Source: Solea solea (Eukaryota > Chordata > Actinopteri > Pleuronectiformes > Soleidae). From it: a stretch of 64,000 bases of DNA. The position numbers were made by a program, and so were the translations under genes. The stretch lies in contig NC_081141.1 of assembly GCF_958295425.1 (NCBI RefSeq), positions 12,635,500 to 12,699,499 on the forward strand. Direction: 5' to 3'. The notes beneath the pieces were generated by a model. The model did not search any database, was not told the origin of the DNA, and saw nothing but the letters and a program-made list of their open reading frames with translations. Below, piece after piece: positions 47,482 to 61,691 of the stretch (position 1 is its first letter; every line of letters begins with the position of its first letter).

Positions 47482-49427
47482 AATTATATGGAACAGCCTA
47501 TTGACAGATGGCTAGAAAGAGTGTGGGACCTAATGATACCATGGGAAGAAAAGCGAAGGCACATGTTGTTGTAGATGTGTTACAAGAATATATGGAGACA
47601 CTCTTGTGGTCAGTTTATACTGAGACTTCCCATTACAGTCACCTGTCACATACTGTATGAAATGAGTGCTTATGTGCATGCTCAGCTGAAAAGAGGAGCT
47701 CAAGACGGACCTGAACTGATAAAGATATATATACACAAGAAAATGTAATGCAAGTCCATTTGCCTTATCAAAACTTCAACCTGGATGACGGAGTGGGAAC
47801 ATTGACAGACATCAACAATCAACTCTTTTCCTAGCAAGCTTGCCTTTAAAGGCCCCGTGTGACATTCAATGGTGAGCTTCCCTTTTACTGAGCTCGTCCG
47901 GAAACTACAGTGGCCCTTGGATATCACTCTACTGTTTAGTGTGATGAGATTTCATGCTCTGGTTGGCATACAAATGTTTTACTCTAAGGCTATGAATCCA
48001 AGTTATCTACACAAATATATTTCAAGTAGCTGAAAATGTGGAACAAAATACATTTGGTTTTGCTAGCTAGGTGAGTTGTCTTTGTTTAAAAAGACATCTT
48101 GATGCAATAACACACAGAAAAGCTCTGTCACTTTAAAACTCCTGAAGATGAAGAAATGAAGAAGAGCAGGTTTTTTTCTTGTGACCCTGGCAACTGTCAA
48201 CAACCAACCCTAACCCTATGTAACTATGTAAACAACATCAGACACCTTACGACACACACCATGATTCACAGATTATCTTTGTGTTGGCGCCACTAATGAG
48301 CACACACACACTGACGCATGCACATACCCAACTGCTTTCAGCAACATTTGTAGACCATCAAGGGTGCACACTTGACGCTCCTACACAATCATCCTGTTTA
48401 CATTTAACTTGGTTCAAACTTAAATTCACCCTCATCCTCAGTTTGTGGCGGCAGCGTTCCAAACGGTGTTTACGTTAGCGGCGCGCTTAAATGACGACGA
48501 TGGCGGGACGCTTAGTGTGACGTCACTTAATATTGTTTATTAAAGGTGGGGACAATAATTATTGTGGCACCGTTAATTTGGGAAACATTTTGGCTATATT
48601 TTTGTCTGGGTTGTTTGTTATAGTAATCATGCTTGTGTTCATTTATTGTGATTTTTGGATAATTTATGTTTGGATAGTTGGGGCAGAGGACCTACAGTAT
48701 ATAAAGAGCGGTCTACCTCCCACTCGGGTACTATATATTGGGCTACAGAGGAGGTAACACCTATTTTTGCTCACAACTGAATTGAATTGATTTGATTGGG
48801 ACTTGTATAGTTTTTTTGGATATAGCATTTTGGACAATTTTATACTTCTTTTGATTTTCACCTGTAAATATTGTTCACGGTATGCACCTTGGGTTAGACA
48901 AATAAAAGGGAAACACAACATCAGTTCATCGACTACGCCATCATGTTTGGTTACATTGAGGAGTTGCAGCACGAGTTGCAGCACGTTAACCTTTACTCTT
49001 TGGTAATTTACATTCCAGCCATTACAAATTATTTAATAACTGATGAAATAAAATACATCATTGCACGGGTACCTGCAGATGAAATCAGACCTGAAATTGG
49101 TAATGATGATAAAGTTCTTAAGAAGTTAGTATCACAGGCAAAATATTATTGCCCAATAACCCAATGTTGCTGATACTGAATGTTGTATAGAGAAGTGAAA
49201 ATTAAGGAATATGGGTAGTAAAAACAAAGGTTTATTTTTACATGAACATGTACACGATAGTTGGGAGTAATAAAATATGACCTAATGATTTAAACCAATA
49301 ACTTCTCACTAAGTGTGAGATAACCCAACTTTTGAAAATAACCACTTCATAAAACTTATTTTGAGGAAAATACCTCCGAACATTGACAGATCATCAGAAT
49401 TTTGACTCAGCTACAAACTGGTCAAAT
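44639..49427. other. Intergenic upstream of the ckap2l 3' end
   Basis: No gene supported on either strand. It holds an (AT)n run at about 46218-46250 and an (ATT)n run at 47457-47482. Small open frames near 48.5-49.2 kb look protein-like in places but have no recognisable family or splice context. Confidence 0.5.
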
Positions 49428-52400
49428 TTAATCATAGACGAGTTTGACCAGCACCTTGTCTTTCAGTGCTTCGTTCTGCCTGTAGATATACATTGGCGTG
49501 TCATTAACAGATGGGCTTGTTTCACTTCCCTTCACCCCATCATTTTTCTCCTTCTCCTCCTCAAAGATCAGGTCACTGTAGGAGGCTACGCAGACATCAT
49601 GGTCCTGGAGGGACACAGGATATCGGAGCGAGGCTCTCTCAATTCGCAGCGAGCGCCTAACTGGAGTGAAAAAGCGAATCTCCTGGCCGTTGACCCGCGC
49701 TGGTTCTCTCTGTTGGCTTGGAGGGCCACTAAAAGAAAAGAAAGACAAGGATGAATTCTAATTTCCAACCCGTGAGAAACAACAGTATTAGGGTCCTCTG
49801 ACCCTCTTAAACTATTTCATTTAGGGACAAAACACAACATACCATATCTTACACTTGTAGCATAATCATTACTGGTAGCTCGTGAGCCTTAAAATATGGG
49901 GAATTTATAACTAATTTGATAATTTCATCAATGCAAATCAATGCAATTCTCATTGCGTATCCCATCTGAAATGCAGCCTTCTCTGGGACCCCCTCACCCA
50001 GGGATTTGGGTCACCATCTTTCATTTATTTCCTCGGCATCACTATTTACGGGGCCATACTGGACCCGTATTGTATTTCCTGGCCAGTGTGGCAAAAAGGG
50101 ACAGAAATACCAATCAATCAAATTAATGCATCTCTCTTTAAATCGAAGTACACATATTTTACAAATTTTAGCTGAAAGTTTGTTGTGGAGTGTGGCTGAC
50201 ACACTACAGCAGTGGGCATTGCCGGCCAAGTGAGAGGTATGTGTTTGGACACCTCACAAGGCAAGTTTTTTTGTATAGCGTCATTCTTACACAAGGCAAT
50301 TCATAGTGCTTTACAGAGGCAAGTAAATACATTGGAATAAAAACAAAATCAATTAAAAATAAATTCTGGAAATTAAAACAATTTAAAATCAAGCAGACAA
50401 AGAATTTTTCATCCGTTCTGTTTGCCCTTCCTTATTTGTCCCCGATGTGAAAATGAAATAAGTCACAGGGCTTACACTCCCACTCAACTCGAGTCTCCAA
50501 GACTCAACAAGTACTCTTTTCTGTGATGTAGTACAGTGAAGTACAATTTGGTGTCAACACGGGATCTTTTATTCTGAAAAGTAAACCGGATGTTTTATTT
50601 TCCTACTTCCTCTCCCGCTCGTGCTGAATGAGCCTTTCATTGTATACAAACATTCCAAGCTTAGCGAGAATGCGCGCACAGTTTGGGGTCAGAAAACATC
50701 ACAACAGGTAAGCGAATAACATGTATGTCCACGGTCCTCCACCGAATAACTTTGAATATGTTGTTTCGTTGCCGATTAAGGACCAAACAATACCAAATAA
50801 ATTAGAACTAGCTGACGGCAATAGCCTGCCTTACCCCGCTTCCATAATAGATTGGGTAGATAATATTAGCAAGTGATAGGGTATCCAGTGACCAGCTATT
50901 CACTCTTACCTTATAGATAAACCTAGCCCGTACATGTGAGAAAGTCTATGCGCATACAAGTCTTACAAGGAACGTTTTTAGCACACCATGTTTACTTGTC
51001 AACACGCTAGCCGGCCGGCAGCTAACTACAAGCTAGCTACGTCCAAGACCACAACATAACTTTAGGCAGCATAGGTTTCATGTACATATGTGCATTGACA
51101 CACATTTCTGTGAAATCCAGGCTTTTCACCGTAATCTAACAGACGATGTCTATGTTTGGAAAGGGATGAGATCCTGTAAGGATTCTGAAGAACTTGACAC
51201 CATTGATGGTTCTATTTTCACAGCCAACTACGCTACAAGTAGGCATCTTGGACATGTGTTGGACTGTTGTACAAGTTAATGGTACGAGTGTGTTTTCTGA
51301 CCCCAAACTGCGCATGCACATTTCTGTGACGTAGCTCTCAAAAGGCTTGAGAGCTACAGGTGTGCCCCACCCCATTGCTGTGTCTCTGGGGGGGGGGGGG
51401 GGGGGGGGGCTTGAGGAGGATGAATAGTGACAACAACAACATGGGAAGAGCCAGCTAATACGAAAAGTCATAATGTAATTGGAGGTATTTAGCCAGAGAA
51501 GGCAGTGCATACACCCATTTTTAACACAAAATACGTAATTCAAATACACAAAACTACAAAGAGTTGGACCTGGATCAGTGAATAATATTACTAGATAACC
51601 ATATACACTAGTTTTAACCTGAAAAAAGTGGTTTAGGGGTTTAGTTACTTTTTAACCACTGTAGCTGATGGCTGGAGCCGTTTTCTGGAATCTTGTTGAC
51701 ATCAAGGATCGTCAAGATGCCTCCAGGGATGAATATACTGAATTTACTGCCAATATCAGAGATGTCAAGGAAAGTATCCTAGATTTCACCACGGGTCAAC
51801 TTCAGATAAGACAACCGCGAGATGACTACTGTAACTAGAACTTTCAGGCGACAATTCCAACTAACAGCTCATGAAGAAAAAGTACTGTGTGACCTGTGTT
51901 TCTTCTTTGCCAGAGGGTATCTAAAAGCTTGGTTCAACACTCCCGTGTCAACAACTGCTCCATGGAATGACCTCTGTCTTTTGCAAGAGCTGTGACATTA
52001 TACAGACACCCATTGCAGAAACTGCTATTGAGAAGTTGGCAGGACACCTGAGGTCTGAGGTCAAAAAATGCTTGCGTGATTCGCTAGCATTCTTTGCTTC
52101 CCTAATGATGCCAACAGCTGCTTATTGTGTTCTTAATGTGTCCGTATAACGCTATGTTTGGTAATTGTTGAGATAATATTACGAGAATATGATGATCAGC
52201 TGCAACCTGCGTAATGGGGAGCTTATGTGAAGTTATATATCTTTTTTGATTTGGGCTTCACAAATAAGTCATTCTTAATCTTTTTGGCACATCAGCACAA
52301 CATTGTCATGAGCACCAGGACTTGGTAAAAGAAACTTAGTCTGTTTCTGGTTAAATCTGCATGATATTCAAAGAGGTTTTGTCTTTTCTCAAGAAACAGA

Positions 52401-52507
52401 TTAATAATTACATTTTTGGAGTGGTACTATGGCTACCCTCCAGTCTGTTCTGTTGCAATTTATTATTATCATTATTATTATTATTATTGTTATTAATGTT
52501 ATATTAT

Positions 52508-52538
<31 letters not shown>

Positions 52539-55500
52539 AATAATAATAATAATAATAATAATGAAAAAAATGATTTAAATATATTTTGTCCTCTTCGGTT
52601 TCAATGTGACTTGTATCGTGCAACGTTGCAACGAACAAATACAACGCTATAGACATGAGGAAGGGATGCTTATTTCAGCTTTAGCAAAGCTAACACTTCT
52701 GTTAGCAGTGTTTTCTGTGCAGCCACTCAGTTCCAACAGTGATAGAAGGCTCAATGCAAATGTGTAGCTGCTTACTTACCATCATTTTTAAGACATCAAT
52801 CTATGCACTAAATAACACCAGAGAACATTATTCAAGAGGTGACTTTCACATAACAGCTGAAGTCAGAGAGCTGTATAGAAAATATGAGTATGGATTAGTA
52901 TCAGTATCGATGTCAGTACAGGTATCGATAAAACCCCAACGCAGGCCAACCACTGTACTTTACCTGTAGCAGTGGTGTTTGTCATCTCTAATGCTGTATT
53001 TCTTTTTCCTCATCTGCTGGACCTGTGAGGCATCATGCTGCCTTCGGCCCACTGTGGTCTAGATTTGTCACAGGCTCCACTCAAATTTTCAGCACGCATG
53101 AACACCTTGAGGCCTTCAGCAGCCATATCTTTGAATTTCTCCAACTGTCAGTCTTGTGCTGATTAGTTGACTTGCAAACCGCCATAGGCGACCAAGGTAT
53201 CAGGCTGAAATCCTAGTTTGTTCCCTTTATTACAGAAATATTATAGTAGTTGACAGTTGTAACAATGATGTAAAAAAATTGTGAAACCTACCCAGGAGTT
53301 GCTGTGATCTTATACTTGACTACAGACGAGTCTCCTTTTTCCCCAGAGATGAAGACTTTTACAGGTTTAGGGGTCGTCACTGGGTTGTTGCTAAACTCAG
53401 GAGACCTCTCAGCTGTTGGGATTTGGTCCCCCTCGTTCTCATTTGCTTCAGATGCTAAAAACATGAACATTTTTAATTCAAATTAAAAAAATGTTAACAT
53501 ACAAAACAATAACTTGTTAAAACAGTTGACCATTTACACATCTAACACATTTTGAGACACACACAACATTATCATTTATTTGGACTTATTTATGAACCAA
53601 TGTACTAGAGATGGATAGATCCCCTTATAAGAAACCAGATCATGATTGTCTGCAGCCCATGGGGACCAGTGGAAAAAAATTGGGCTTGTAACCAGAGGGT
53701 TGCCAGTTCAACTCCGAGGATGGGTCAAGAGCTGGGGTAACGCTGATAAATGCTGCCCACTGCTCCTCCGCCTGGTGTGCTATAATGATGGGTTAAATGT
53801 AGAGGTCAAATTTTCTATCACTTATTGATGTGTGTGTGCAAAAATTCAAAGTCGCAGCTTCCTTCATGTAAGCAGATGAGACATGGGCAAAATTAAAACA
53901 TAAATGTGACGAATATATTTTTCCCCTGGTTGGTTTCTTTAATGTTCTCCTCACACACGTGTACATATAGTATAGTATATATGGACAAAGACACACATTT
54001 TGTCATTTTGCCTGTGTACACCACCACAGTGACCTTGAAATGAAACAATCAAGTTGGGATTAATGTGTGGACTCTCAGCTTTAATTTGAGGGATTGAACA
54101 AAATAATTGCATTAACTATTGAGGAATTATAAGCATTTTATACAATATTGTCCATTTTCAAATAGAGGTTCACACCTTTAAATTGGTAATTATTTGATGC
54201 TATAAAAACAAGATTGCGCAGATTGGTTGATATCGATATCATGACTCTACTCTACGGTCACAGCTGCGCACATTCTGGCCCTAAATTACATGACCAGGTA
54301 AGGGGCTGTTCATAGGCAGCACCTAAAGTCGCATGAAAAATTCACCAAAGAAAGCAGAGGTGACCCAGAGGCTCCTGCTCCAGGTTCATCCACCATTACT
54401 TAGCAACCGAAATCTGAGAGCTGCAGAGATGACCAAGTTAATGTTCACATTAAAGTAAATGAACAAACACCTCACAGCAGCTTTACTGAAAAAAAAGAAA
54501 AAACATGCTGCATATGTGTGCATCCTCTCCATCAACTGACCTCTTCCAAGCGATGGAGATTGTTTGACCCACTTTTCTGGCCCAAGAATCAAAATAAATG
54601 CTTGCACACTGCATTCAGCAAAGATTTGATATTTTCATCCTGATGTACTGCAGGCACACCCAGAACTGATACGCTCAATAAATTTTACTTTCAACAAACT
54701 AACTGATATATGAGGTTAGGGAACTAAGCACTGCAACGCATAATGTTCTTCGGGATAATTACCCCCGGGATAATTACCTTGCATCATGTCTTTTTTCTTC
54801 AGGATCTCAAACACCACAGACCTCAACTCATCTACAGGCTAAAAGGAGCAAAGGAATTTTTATTAAAAACAGCAGAAAACAGCAGAAACAATGAACTTGT
54901 ACACAATGAACGGTTTCGGGAAAGGTTAAGTATGATTCTGTTTATCTGGGGTGGAGTGGCTCAGCGGTTAAGACCATACCCTGTGTGCGAAAGACATCAT
55001 GGTCGCAATGGTCGCAAGTTCGACTCCACCCCTGGCTGATTGCACTCAATTCAATTGTAAGTCGCTTTGGATAAAAGCGTCTGCTAAATGACATGTAATT
55101 GTAATGTTTATCTGCCTCTTGGTAGAAAATGAAAAATGACACCCACATAGCAATCAGAGCAGAACAGCCATTTCCACAGCCAAATTCTCTCTGCGCAGGC
55201 CTGGCACCGAACACCGCTCATCAATTTCAAAAGGGTCACAATAAAGTTACTGAACTGAATGTGTTGGTTTGTTTATTTACAATTTTCATTTAATGAACAA
55301 TTAATTAATAATTGAACAACAATTATACAATTAAATTGAACAATGTCAACCTAATATCTTTAGGAGGAATTAATACCAGTCCATGATTCCCCTGAATGTT
55401 TTACATTGTGCTCTGCTTTTGAAATCTACTTTGTGCTTATCGCTTCAGGACTTTATGTTATTGCATCTGTATTTAATGCCCTGGTTGTCTATAACTGTGA

Positions 55501-56741
55501 ACTATTGTTACTGTCCTGACCAGGTCTCTATTGAAAATGAGACCCAATGTCTAACTGCCATCAGCAGAAACCACCCAGAAACCCTAAATATAAAATAAAT
55601 ACTTCACAAGCACACGCTGTAAAGAGAGATAAGCACCATCTAAGTCATGTGACCAGAATGTTAGTGAGGGCTGCACATGTCTACCAGTGATTATTTCAGC
55701 CATGTGGACTTGTTTTTTTACTAAAAGAAGAATAACAAAGACATACAAATTTTCATGGAAATGGAAACCTGACTACTGTTTTAATGTTGGTTGGTTAGTT
55801 GGTTCCTAGTTAATTAATCTTGTGAACACACACAGACAAAAGAATATTGTCAAATAACCATGGACAATATTCCACTGGATTAAAATCATAAATGCCTTTG
55901 CAAACAATGTATGCATTAGTGGGTCCTCACGGATAAAGTGTGTATAACACTAAGTGTGTAGAGCTGAAACAATTACTCGATTAATCGATTACTAAAATGA
56001 ATCGTCAAATATTTTTTATAATTGATTAATCGGTTTGAAGCTTTTTTCAATATTAAAACAAGCTTTCTGATTGTTTCAGCTTGTCAAATATGAATATGTT
56101 CTTAGTTTCTTTGCTCCATATAACAAAGAAATCATTAAAACTCAATCATTTTGGTTTAGGACAAAAAGAGACATTCGAGAACATCATCATTTCCAGGTTT
56201 GACAAACACTGATCAACATTTTTTTTAACATTTTCTGACATTTTATGGACCAAACGATTAATCATGAAAATAATCAACAAATGAATCGATAAATAGTTGC
56301 AGCTCTATATTGGTGCTTTTCCACTATAGAGTAAAAACGCCATAAAACAACTCAAAATAATTCCTATGAGCACCTTTGATAACTGTGGAAAACTCTTATT
56401 TACTGGATGATTTACCTCCAACACAACACGAACAGCTTCTTCAAACATGGGCAGGACATCTAGTCGGCCCTCTCGCTCCATTAGGCGGACCTGACATATC
56501 CAGTATTTTGCAAACTTCTGGGACATAGTCGGCAGCCGTGAAAGAACCTCCTTCACCTGGTCTGGAGGGCAACCCTGTAGATACAGGAATGACATCAATA
56601 TTAGGATTAGATTAAATATATTAGTCTTTATCGTCCAAAAGAGAATTTGTTTTGCTCGGGTGAGCAGCAGACAACAAACAAGACAATATTAACAGCTAAG
56701 AATTTTAAAAAGAGGGACAATATTTTCTGCTATATTTCTGA

Positions 56742-56810
<69 letters not shown>

Positions 56811-56874
56811 GTGCATACATGTGTGCAGAATAAGGAGGGCCCACCAGAAGTACAGCAAATGAAGAGATTCTTCT

Positions 56875-56944
<70 letters not shown>

Positions 56945-59900
56945 TTACATATACATACGTTTTGAAGTGTGGGCCAACATGTTTTATTTTTCTTTGATCT
57001 GACTTTTATCATCTAATATTGTGACATTTTATGCCTAATATATCAGTATTTGCACTTTGTTATTTGTAGTTACTCACTTTGTGAGGGAGTACTTTGTTGT
57101 GAAGCCTAATCTTTCAAATATAATATGGAGCCCAGCTGTAATAACCACATACTGTCAAAAGACAAGCATTCGGCACAGTTTATGATTACAAGTTCACATT
57201 CCATGTTTTAATCAGAGTTGTGATTCAAGGCGTGGGTGGATATCAGAGAATTTTTTTTAGATTTCAACGCAGGCCCCGGCACTCGTGGGAATAGCTGTTA
57301 GAAAATAGGCTGAGAACGTTGCAGAACATTACAACTGCAGAGTAATTACTATAAAAGCTGTCTCTCTACAGTCTTCTGTTAAGGATTTTTAAGGTGAGTC
57401 TAAAATACTAAATGGAAACACCCAGTATACATCATACACGCTGCTGTACATATGGATATTCTTGTGAAGTGACACAGTGACATGTGGGCAGATAATAACA
57501 AAATCAAAAGTGAAAAAGAAAATGTTGGTGTATTTGTGAATGCATTGTTCTGTTTTGACAGCATTAATATTTCAATTCAATAGTGTGTGAGATATACTAG
57601 AAAGAAATGCATACAGAAATACAAAATGCACATGGAGCTGAATTAGATACTATTTTTGTTATGTTGATTGCAAAAAAATGTGAGAAAATGTGAAAATTCA
57701 GGCAAAACAAGCTTTTCAGTTTGTTTGGGTTGAAGTAAGTGTTTAGGATATTTTTTTTTTTTTTTTTTTTTTTAAACACGAGTAGCTCTCGGCCATTTTC
57801 ATTTTGTAGCTCTCAGAATAAAGAGTCTTTGGAAACAGTGAATGCTGATGATATCTATTCCAATTTCATGACATAAGTTAGATGTTATTGGAAAAGAGTC
57901 TTGAGAGTCCAATGTCACCAACCAAACAGGTCGTTGTAGATCAATGATAGCAGTCAGAATACAGATGAATTTAACATAAATTTTAACTAAATATTTAGTT
58001 GTTTAGAGAGCAGATTTACTTAATTTTCTCTCCAAGACAATGTTCAAGCATATTCCCAAAAGACCAATTGCAATGAGATTTAACGGAGAGGAAATAATAA
58101 GACCAGAAAAACAGACTTCCCATCACACTACACTGCTCCTCCGCTCCCTTCACTGGCTTCCTGTAGCTGCTCGCATCCACTTCAAGATCTAGTGCTTGCA
58201 TTCCAGGCTACAAATGGATCCGGCCTAGCCTACATCCAGGACATGATCAAACCCTACACCCCAGCCTGATGTGTTTGTACCCAAATGTTGAAATGCACAT
58301 ATTTTAAGTTGATTGGATAAAAGTGTCTGCTAATTGACATGTAATGTAATGTAACGTAACATACCTCTCTGAGCAATTTGATACAGTCGGCCAGTGACCT
58401 GTCTACAGCACAGATCAGGGAGTGGGCGTCATCTTCCTCCTTCATGGCAGTCCAGAAAGGATGGGGCACAGCAATAGTGTGCTTCACTGGAGGTTTCACT
58501 GGCATTGGAGGGCGTTTGTAGGATATCCCCTTGGCTTCCCGCCACTCCTTCAGTTTTCGCCTACAGAAAAAATAACAGTGGGGGGTGAATCGCGTCATCT
58601 GACTGATGAAATTACATGAGATAAAATTACCCAGGCACACTGGGACTAAGAATATTAAAAATGAAATGATCTTTAGTGACATTATACAACTGAAATTACA
58701 CAACGAAATTTCGAGGTCAGATGGAGGGTTGATCAGAGCCGCTGCGATTGAACGTGCTGCCAGAAGGGACCAACCTGACCAAATGTGTCTAACATGTTTT
58801 GATTAAGATGATTAAAATTTTATTCTCAATAAACAAATTGGTTTCTACTTGAAAATATTTAAAATGCTAGATCAACCAGCCACTGTTGCAGCTGGCAGTT
58901 ATGAAAGATCTGCATTATTGCAAGTCCTCTGCAGCAGGAAGGTTTAAGTCACAGACAAAACTGTACCATGCACATAAACATATAATGATTCAGTAGTTAG
59001 TACATCAGTGTTTTAACAATTGCACTGCTGTACTTACATTCTTTCCTCTTGGGCAGCAGTCAGTTTCTTCACTTCAGTCTGAGGAATGACCCTGACTGGT
59101 ACCTTTGGTGTCTTCATGTTTGTGGTTGGGCCTATATGACTGATGTTCCTGGCAGGCTTAGACATCAATGGAGCACCTGTTTTATTTACATTAGCCTGTG
59201 GTGGAGGGACATTTGCTGAACCATGTCCCTTTTTGCTTCGAGTATCCTTACTTGTCTTGCTTTTCTCTCCCAGTTCAGCCACAACAGCACGTGTAACCCC
59301 GACTGCTCTCACACTGCACTTTTGGGTGGGAAGTTTGAGTGGCTTTCCATTTTTCTCCTCTCCGGCTTCAAACATCTGTTTTGCTAACCTGTCTGTGGGC
59401 ATATCAACGGTTCTGTTCGTTATAGAATTCCCTCCTCGCCTATCTGGCTTAATAGGTTCTGCTCTGCACTTGGAGGGCATCGATTTGAGTCCACTTGATA
59501 ACTGACCCTTACAAGAAAGCTGAGGTTTACCCAGGAGTGGTTTTGAGTTAGTCTTGGTTTGATCTTGAACTTTATTGTCTTGTATTTTAGTTGAAACTGT
59601 TATTCTTTTGTTGACAGGGATGTTCAGAGTAGTGGAACAAAGTGTTTTCTTCTCGGTCCTGGTGGGCCTCTGGGAAAAAGAGACTGATGATGAGCTGCTG
59701 GATCGCATCTTGTTTTCAGATGTATTGGCTGCTGTGGAAAATATCTGTGTTACAGATTTGTTCACATTTCTTGGCTGAGTCACTGCAGGGATGAGTCCTG
59801 TTTTTGTTTTGACAGTCGGGCCAAGACTTATACAGCTCGACAATCTGCTATTAGAATCTGCTTTTGAAGAAGCTCTGCAAGAAGAGTGCATTCCTCTGTT

Positions 59901-61652
59901 TGATTGCTTTTTATGGTGGCTGGCTGTATTAGGATTATATTTGGGGGGCACAGCAGTGTTCATCCCAGTGAGCACTGAGTTCCGATTAAATTGTGGTTGT
60001 ATGGAGCCCCTATTTGCAGAAGGACATTTGCCATTTGGCAGTCCAGTCACAATGCTGCCTTTGACATTCACTTTGTTAGTGATACCGAATGCTTTCCTAA
60101 CAGGGTGCTTTGTGGCTTGAGTAGCCAGAGTTGGAATTGTTGTGGTCTCATGCTTGAATATGTCGGATAGACCTTTGTTCTCTTTCCCCTTAAAATCCTG
60201 TGAAGACAACAAAGAAATTAAACTAGTAAGTTACTCATTATTAAATATAATTTCTTTAAACCGTCTTTGCCTCATTTAAAATCCTTGGTTTGTCGTGTTG
60301 CTGTTTTGTTTGTCTAACAAACAACATAAGAACGTAACAAGAGTTTACACAATGCTGATTAAGCTTATCAGCTCCAAATGACTCTCTATGTTTATCAATA
60401 CATCGGTGTTCAAATCTTGTGTCGCCCAGCAAAATTAAGATGCTGTTCACAGAACATGATTTGAGGCAACGCTAGTAAAGTGATACTGCTGCAAACAGGT
60501 ACAAATAGTACCTGTAATAGATACTTCTGCTAACAAACAGAAATCAGGTTGTTTGACATGAAAATTGCTTCTTGCCCCACCCCTGTTCAATGGTTTGTGG
60601 CAAGTCAAAAAAGTTAACATATTGGAAGCAGTTGAAATGAAGCATAACTAATATCTGTCCTATTTTCCATGTGTCCCAAATTCTCAGCCCAACAGTGTGA
60701 GTGGGATTATATATATGATGGAGCATTGTGCCACATTTAAAATTAGATTATTCTCAATCATCAATTGTCATTTAACTAATGATTAGTTATTACCATTGTA
60801 CACTTCACTGTTTAAGGTATTACATGACTTTACATACATGCATGTGCACACACTCTTACCTTTTGCGAAGATATCCCAGGCTTCATCACATGGTTAACGT
60901 CGCGGAGGTAAGGTCTGGGGAGTGAAACTGGTTTAATCACTCTACATCTGATACACCATTCATGAAAAAATGCATGTAAAGGGCGAGGCTTTTGTCTTAC
61001 TTAGGGTTGGGCAGTTTCAGTCGTCCCTTTTCTGCCAAATATTCCATTAACTTCTGTTTACGCAGCTCTGAGAAATACAAACAATCAGCATGTCAGCATA
61101 TTCTGAAATCAACATCTGACTTAAAATGATCACCATTTTATTATGCGGTAAATCCATGCCTCAGTGATTGCACTACCCCATGACTACCTATTGCTTTGAT
61201 TTGTGGTGAATCTAATGCCACAAGGTGGCAGCAGCAGCAAGCATTGCATCTCCAGCAGTGCATCTTCAAGCTGCTCCTCTTGCTTCAACACAATGGGCAC
61301 GTGTATAAGGGCACTTGTGAACAATTTGTGCTGACTGAAAGATTTGAAACTTCACTTTAGAATACATTTTTAAATAGAATAAATAAAATCTAATAAGATT
61401 ATTCTTTTTACAAACCTGTACCGGCTGTATCTGAAATCACCTGAAATGACACTTTACTTTCACCTGAAAATTACCTCTGGATGATGCAAGTCACATCTGA
61501 AGTGACTGAATAACATAATGCCACCTGGGGGATAGTCAGTGATATAATATTGTGGAAAATCTACATTTGGAAAAGGGAATACATACAAAAGCTAAAAATA
61601 GTTAGATCAACTCACAATTTATCTTCAATAATAATACTATTATTATTATTTG

Positions 61653-61691
<39 letters not shown>

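Larger units (their letters stand above)
49729..53291 (-). other. Last intron of ckap2l
   Basis: 3.6-kb intron. It contains a 20-bp inverted repeat pair (50679-50698 and 51291-51310) around a THAP half-domain, a G-run at 51391-51409, a 57-codon open frame at 51668-51838 of unknown meaning, and a TTA/TAA palindromic microsatellite at 52458-52562. Confidence 0.6.
56575..58364 (-). other. Intron of ckap2l between exons 5 and 6
   Basis: 1.8-kb intron holding the microsatellites at 56742-56940, a 25-bp poly(T) at about 57749-57773 and the L2 fragment at 58115-58360 that touches the exon 5 donor. Nothing else recognised. Confidence 0.7.

Noticed and set aside
48533..49173. Possible small membrane protein and coding exon left of ckap2l
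   Set aside because: Open frames are short and overlapping, without conserved motif or splice partners.
51967..52149. 60-aa frame with EKLAGHLRSEVKKCLRDSLA as a possible exon
   Set aside because: It looks somewhat protein-like but has no flanking consensus splice sites and no family I recognise; it lies in a repeat-rich intron.
52458..52562. TTA/TAA array as a possible CRISPR-like or regulatory repeat
   Set aside because: It is a simple trinucleotide microsatellite with no spacers; CRISPR arrays are not expected in a fish genome.
59143..60120. Plus-strand open frames (about 60-120 aa) opposite the large ckap2l exon
   Set aside because: Shadows of the minus-strand exon, whose frame, splice sites and downstream conserved domain are convincing.
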